A stretch of 64,000 bases of DNA, taken from contig CALODT010000001.1 of assembly GCA_942492205.1 (NCBI GenBank), positions 1,302,001-1,366,000 of the forward strand, in the 5' to 3' direction. A program made the translations under genes and the position numbers. This DNA is from UBA1847 sp942492205 (GTDB lineage: Bacteria > Pseudomonadota > Gammaproteobacteria > Steroidobacterales > Woeseiaceae). The notes beneath the pieces are model-generated. The model was not told the origin of the DNA and did no database searches. It saw nothing but the letters and a program-made list of their open reading frames with translations. Positions 62,820 to 64,000 of this stretch are shown here, piece after piece; position 1 is the stretch's first letter; every line of letters begins with the position of its first letter.

Positions 62820-63134
62820 GTGGATGTAAAAGCAAGAATCGAAGAGCAACTGTCATCGCATGATGTACTCCTTTACATGAAAGGCACGCCGGATTTTCCG
62901 CAGTGCGGGTTTTCCGGGCAGACGGTTGCGGCGCTGAACGCGGTTGGCAAGCCCTATTCGTACGTGAATATTTTCGAGGATCCGGAGGTTCGCGAAGGAC
63001 TCAAGGAATACTCCAACTGGCCGACCTTTCCGCAGCTCTATGTGAAAGGCGAGCTGATTGGCGGCTGTGACATTGTCATGGAGATGTATCAGTCCGGCGA
63101 ACTGCAGAAGCTCCTGAAAGAAGACGCTGCCTGA
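62820..63134 (+). CDS. grxD: Monothiol glutaredoxin Grx4 type
   Basis: A 104-residue glutaredoxin with the monothiol active site CGFS (Cys29) in GTPDFPQCGFSGQ, the TP-loop WPTFPQLYVKGELIGGCD and the C-terminal helix. It binds a 2Fe-2S cluster with glutathione and BolA and serves Fe-S trafficking. Start is GTG 62820 with AGGT 11 bases before. Length is normal for bacterial GrxD. Confidence 0.96.
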   Translation: MDVKARIEEQLSSHDVLLYMKGTPDFPQCGFSGQTVAALNAVGKPYSYVNIFEDPEVREGLKEYSNWPTFPQLYVKGELIGGCDIVMEMYQSGELQKLLKEDAA

Positions 63135-63155
63135 GCGGCCGTCGCGTCCGCTTAC

Positions 63156-63797
63156 CTAGGGCTGCGGTGGCGCATGCCTGAGTGAGTTCTCAAAGATATC
63201 GCGGTAGCGATTCACGGCTTCGCAAAACAGGTCTGCGGTCACCTCGGCGTCATAGGAGGCGGAATGCGCCTGCGTTTCGTCCCAGCCGAATCCTGCTGCA
63301 ACAGCTGCACGCGCCAGCACGGTCTGGCCAAACGCGATGCCGCAAACCGTGGCCGTGTCGAAACAGCTGAACGGATGGAACGGATTGCGCTTGATCGCCG
63401 ATCTGGCAACGGCCTCGTTGAGAAAGCCCAGATCGAAGTGAGCGTTGTGCCCGACGAGTACAGCGCGGCTGCAGCGGTTCTCACGTACCGACCGGCGCAC
63501 TTCCCGGAAAATCCGTTGCAACGCGTCGCGCTCCTCGATGGCCGGTCGCAGGGGATGATGCGGATCGATACCGTTTACGGCCAGTGACGCAGGTTCCAGG
63601 TTCGCTCCCTCGAACGGCTTCACGTGATAGCGGATGGTTTCGTCGCGTCGCAACAGGCCATCAGGCGAGTATTGCAGCAGTACCATTGCGATCTCGAGCA
63701 GTGCATCGGTCTTGGCATTGAACCCGCCGGTTTCAACGTCGACCACGACAGGCAAGAAACCGCGAAAACGGTCTGCCATTCTGATGTCTTCTGTCAC
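63156..63797 (-). CDS. rnt: Ribonuclease T
   Basis: A 213-residue DEDDh 3'-exoribonuclease that trims tRNA and stable RNA 3' ends. The four acidic residues and the His are visible: VVVDVETGGFN (Asp, Glu), GHNAHFDLGFL (Asp) and AHSASYDAEVTADLF (His, Asp). Start is GTG 63797 directly after the stop of the aminopeptidase gene; ATG 63779 is a possible alternative six codons later. RNase T is largely restricted to gammaproteobacteria, which helps place the host. Confidence 0.95.
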   Translation of the reverse strand: MTEDIRMADRFRGFLPVVVDVETGGFNAKTDALLEIAMVLLQYSPDGLLRRDETIRYHVKPFEGANLEPASLAVNGIDPHHPLRPAIEERDALQRIFREVRRSVRENRCSRAVLVGHNAHFDLGFLNEAVARSAIKRNPFHPFSCFDTATVCGIAFGQTVLARAAVAAGFGWDETQAHSASYDAEVTADLFCEAVNRYRDIFENSLRHAPPQP

Positions 63798-64000
63798 CTA
63801 CAAATTTGCCTCGAGCAGTTTCTCGTCGAGGATTGCGCTCATTGTGTAGCGTACGCCAAAGCCGGTGAACTGCGAGGCAACATGCCCCAGGCCACCGTCG
63901 TTTTGTCCCGCGCTCAGGTCCATGTGTACCCAGGGTACGTCGTTCTCTATGAATTCGCCAAGAAAGCTGGCGGCGAGAATATGGTCACCGGAAGCTTTCG
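63798..64000 (-). CDS. M17 leucyl aminopeptidase family protein, N-terminus outside window
   Basis: The last 67 codons of a gene entering from the right edge, ending TAG at 63798-63800. The sequence GDHILAASFLGEFIEND, PWVHMDLSAG, GGLGHVASQFTGFGVRYT is the C-terminal end of an M17 cytosolic aminopeptidase (the ..WxHxDxAG.. region). Metal ligands lie in the missing part. It is immediately upstream of rnt with no gap, so the two are likely cotranscribed. Confidence 0.75.
   Translation of the reverse strand, partial: KASGDHILAASFLGEFIENDVPWVHMDLSAGQNDGGLGHVASQFTGFGVRYTMSAILDEKLLEANL

Noticed and set aside
1..64000. Mobile elements, CRISPR arrays, tRNA or rRNA genes
   Set aside because: I saw no transposase or integrase, no regularly spaced direct repeats and no tRNA-like fold; I could not run a covariance-model search.

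Overview
The window is about 64 kb of a gene-dense bacterial chromosome with no rRNA, tRNA, CRISPR array or insertion sequence that I can see. The gene set points to a free-living, probably aquatic gammaproteobacterium. RNase T, a CGFS monothiol glutaredoxin, an SfcA-type malic enzyme, CspA, two TonB-dependent receptors, a DUF6491 lipoprotein and a dense c-di-GMP signalling complement all fit. A more precise placement (for example near Woeseiales, Steroidobacterales or Chromatiales) is only a guess. GTG and TTG starts are common, genes are tightly packed, and several convergent pairs overlap by four bases at their stop codons.

Left part (1-27.5 kb): a truncated lipoprotein gene, a TonB receptor with a palindromic leader and a clear terminator, a CPA2 antiporter coupled to an EcsC protein, and an RND efflux pump with its adaptor next to what looks like the C-terminal remnant of a pectinacetylesterase-like hydrolase. 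Then come a secreted methyltransferase, a two-nuclease DUF2779 protein facing a cysteine-rich small protein, and an unusual ExeA-type AAA+ / coiled-coil / FHA fusion. These are followed by an aldo/keto reductase paired with a yeast-Fcy1-like cytosine deaminase, a DUF3465 protein, an S46 dipeptidyl-peptidase, a NYN-LOTUS protein, an acetyltransferase, malic enzyme, a cyclic-2,3-diphosphoglycerate-synthetase-like P-loop protein and a TolB/TPR membrane protein.

Middle part (27.7-42.4 kb): a rhomboid protease lies beside a decayed GAF-GGDEF gene with two in-frame stops, a frameshift and a mutated GGDEF motif. Next is a 12.8 kb run of six same-strand genes: a periplasmic beta-propeller receptor with PAS-GGDEF-EAL output, an HDOD protein, a TonB receptor, a YfiR-type periplasmic protein, a CHASE8-like hybrid kinase with two receivers and an Hpt domain, and a REC-GGDEF-EAL protein. 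I read it as an envelope-to-c-di-GMP signalling module in which the TonB receptor may take the outer-membrane place that YfiB has in YfiBNR. This is the best candidate for an undescribed system here.

Right part (42.4-64 kb): an ABC exporter, an NTF2-like protein, a two-gene pyruvate:ferredoxin oxidoreductase operon with a GltD-like flavin/Fe-S partner, and a cold-shock gene with a near-consensus promoter and long leader. Then come a CPBP protease, a Tat-exported aldo/keto-reductase-like protein lacking the usual lysine, a TauE/SafE permease, and a compact envelope cluster (two YbjQ-family proteins, M48 protease, beta-barrel). The window ends with a DUF4382/DUF5666-like lipoprotein, a further GAF-PAS-PAS-GGDEF-EAL protein, nadC, a PuuD-like membrane protein, DUF1289 and BON proteins, grxD, rnt and the end of an M17 aminopeptidase.
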